Positions 62,379 through 64,000 of a stretch of DNA of 64,000 nt are shown here, piece by piece; positions within the stretch are counted from its first letter, which is position 1; every line of letters starts with the position of its first letter. The notes under the pieces were generated by a model that searched no databases, was not told the DNA's origin, and worked only from the letters and a program-made list of their open reading frames with translations. The stretch is from a bacterium (GTDB lineage: Bacteria > Pseudomonadota > Alphaproteobacteria > Rhizobiales > Aestuariivirgaceae): the NCBI GenBank assembly GCA_022842165.1, contig JALHQC010000001.1, forward strand, positions 1-64,000. Reading direction: 5' to 3'. The position numbers and the translations under genes are program-made.

Positions 62379-63623
62379 ATGCCTCAGGCCTTTGACGTCA
62401 CCTCCTCCCGCCGCCAGTTTCCGGCGCTGGCGCTGAAAGACGGCGGCGCGCCCCGCATCTATTTCGACAATCCGGCGGGAACGCAGGTGCCGCAGCAGGT
62501 GATCGACCGCACGGTCGAATGCCTTGCCACCAAGAACGCCAATCTCGGCGGTTACTTCTCCACCACGGTGCAGGCCGGCGAACTGGTCGATCAGGCTCAC
62601 CAGGCCTGCGCGGATTTCTACAATGCGGCATCCGCCTCCGAGATCGTGTTCGGGCAGAACATGACGAGCCTCACCTTCCACATGTCGCGCTGCCTTGGCC
62701 GCAAGTTCAGGAAGGGTGACGAGATCGTGCTGTCGCGCATGGATCATGATGCCAACATCGCGCCCTGGCTGCTGCTGGCCGATGACCTTGGCCTCGTGGT
62801 CCGCTGGATGGATTTCGACACCGGCACCTACGAGTTCCCCGACGATGCGCTGAGCAAGGTCCTCTCGGAGAAGACGAAGCTTGTGGCGCTTGGCATGGCG
62901 TCGAACTGCACCGGCACGGTCAATGATGCGAAGCACTTCGCGACGCAGGCCCGGGCTGCAGGCGCGCTGGTCTATCTCGATGCGGTGCAGCTGGCGCCAC
63001 ATTATGCGATCGACGTTCAGGACCTCGGCGCCGATATCGTCGTGTCGTCGGCCTACAAGTGGTTCGGACCGCATCAGGGCATCCTGTGGGGCCGCGAAGA
63101 CCTGCTGAAGGAAACCTTCGGCTACAAGGTCCGGCCCGCCAGCGAGGAACTGCCGCACAAATTCGAGACCGGCACGCTCAGCCACGAGGGCATGGCCGGC
63201 ACACTCGGCGCCATCGAATATCTGGAACAGTTCGGCACTGGTGAAACGCGCGCGAAACGTATCGCGTCCGCATGGACCACGATGGCCGAATACGAACAGA
63301 AGCTCACGCTGAAGCTCATCGAAGGCTTGCGCACTTTCAAGGGCCTGACCGTTCGCGGCGTCACCTCCGCCAATGCCATGCACCGCCGGGTGCCCACCGT
63401 GTCCTTCACGCTCGAAGGCCACCAACCAGTGAACCTCGCCAAGGATTTCGCGAAGGACAACATCTTTGTGTGGTCGGGCCACAACTATGCGGTCGAGCCC
63501 GTGGGCCGCATGGGGCTTCTGGACAAGGGCGGCGTGCTGCGCATCGGACTTGCGCATTACAATACGGAAGCGGAAGTTGATGCCCTGCTCTCCTCACTCA
63601 CTCGCCAGATCAAGAACGCATAG
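62379..63623 (+). CDS. Cysteine desulfurase-like class V aminotransferase
   Basis: A 414-residue PLP enzyme of the TIGR01976-type group (SufS/NifS-like). It opens with RQFPALALKDGGAPRIYFDNPAG and carries the PLP lysine in VVSSAYKWFGPHQGILWG. An obvious SufS active-site cysteine loop is not seen, so it may act on another amino compound. The ATG at 62379 is the family-type start. Divergent from the corrinoid gene; the Gfo/Idh gene follows after 10 bp. Confidence 0.87.
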   Translation: MPQAFDVTSSRRQFPALALKDGGAPRIYFDNPAGTQVPQQVIDRTVECLATKNANLGGYFSTTVQAGELVDQAHQACADFYNAASASEIVFGQNMTSLTFHMSRCLGRKFRKGDEIVLSRMDHDANIAPWLLLADDLGLVVRWMDFDTGTYEFPDDALSKVLSEKTKLVALGMASNCTGTVNDAKHFATQARAAGALVYLDAVQLAPHYAIDVQDLGADIVVSSAYKWFGPHQGILWGREDLLKETFGYKVRPASEELPHKFETGTLSHEGMAGTLGAIEYLEQFGTGETRAKRIASAWTTMAEYEQKLTLKLIEGLRTFKGLTVRGVTSANAMHRRVPTVSFTLEGHQPVNLAKDFAKDNIFVWSGHNYAVEPVGRMGLLDKGGVLRIGLAHYNTEAEVDALLSSLTRQIKNA

Positions 63624-63633
63624 AGGCACCGCA

Positions 63634-64000
63634 ATGGCATTCAAACTCGGCATCATCGGACTCGGCAAGATCGCGCAGGACCAGCATCTTCCCGTCGTCG
63701 CCAAGAACAGCGATTTCGAACTTGCGGCTGTCGTCTCGTCTCGCGGCGGCTACAAGGACGTTCCGGCCTTCAAGACGCCCGGTGAACTCTTTGCCAGCGG
63801 TGTGAAGCTCGATGCGGTATCGCTGTGCATGCCGCCGGAGCCGCGCTTTGCCATCGCGCGCGATGCACTTGATGCGGGGCTTCACGTGCTGATGGAAAAG
63901 CCGCCGACGCCGACGGTAGGCGAACTCGATGCGCTGACGCGTCATACCGTCTACAGAGACCGCGTCCTGTTCACCACATGGCACTCGCAGTATAATACTG
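63634..64000 (+). CDS. Gfo/Idh/MocA-family dehydrogenase, N-terminal part (cut by window edge)
   Basis: The first 122 residues show the NAD(P)-binding Rossmann motif LGIIGLGKIAQDQHLPV and the family segment LHVLMEKPPTPTVGELD. It resembles D-galactose 1-dehydrogenase-like members, but the rest is outside the window. It begins 10 bp after the aminotransferase stop and is probably co-transcribed with it. Confidence 0.87.
   Translation, partial: MAFKLGIIGLGKIAQDQHLPVVAKNSDFELAAVVSSRGGYKDVPAFKTPGELFASGVKLDAVSLCMPPEPRFAIARDALDAGLHVLMEKPPTPTVGELDALTRHTVYRDRVLFTTWHSQYNT

Overview
The window looks like chromosomal DNA of a GC-rich alphaproteobacterium, most likely of the order Hyphomicrobiales. The order trigger factor - tRNA-Leu - EamA transporter - nnr - glnB - glnA is typical of that group. 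A DNA polymerase III chi subunit, two matches to the EcfG general-stress promoter and a sigma-54 promoter in front of glnBA agree with this. The genus cannot be fixed from the sequence alone.

Layout. 1-5.9 kb: end of tig, tRNA-Leu(UAG), an exporter, nnr, two small membrane-protein genes and the sigma-54-driven glnBA operon. 6-9 kb: a HlyD/permease/ATPase (DevBCA-like) exporter operon. 9-13.6 kb: a GNAT enzyme, a second EamA transporter, and a LysR gene divergent from an operon of flavin monooxygenase, tautomerase and alpha/beta hydrolase. 14-30.5 kb: oxidoreductases and catabolic enzymes (amidinotransferase/dimethylargininase-like, SDRs, FAD-linked oxidase, GMC oxidoreductase, enolase-superfamily enzyme, HIBADH-like dehydrogenase), regulators (LuxR type, PucR type), a stress-type alcohol dehydrogenase/SDR pair and an aquaporin. 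30.7-33 kb: a DEAD-box helicase and a VOC protein. 33-35 kb: a clearly AT-richer two-gene island (a DGQHR-domain gene plus an unknown gene) beside a YefM-type antitoxin gene without a recognisable toxin. 35-50 kb: PRC-barrel and OmpA-repeat envelope proteins, ndk, a polar amino-acid ABC transporter, an Hsp70-like ATPase, trhO, an ABC-F protein, an nhaA gene interrupted by an in-frame amber codon, and holC.

The most distinctive part is 51-62 kb, a corrinoid-dependent methyl-transfer locus. It encodes three MttB-superfamily methyltransferases without an in-frame amber codon (non-pyrrolysine type), a corrinoid protein, a DUF1638 protein, a homocysteine-methyltransferase-like protein, an Fe-S protein and a GFA-family protein. 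One arm is a five-gene run lysR-mttB-PfkB kinase-psuG-mttB in which every junction overlaps by 4 bp or is under 10 bp. It therefore places pseudouridine-5'-phosphate glycosidase and its probable kinase between two methyltransferase genes. A perfect 17-bp palindrome lies in the divergent promoter region between lysR and the third mttB. The set suggests an aerobic demethylation pathway for a quaternary amine or another N-methylated compound, possibly a modified nucleoside; the substrate is not known. The window ends with a cysteine-desulfurase-like aminotransferase and the start of a Gfo/Idh/MocA dehydrogenase.
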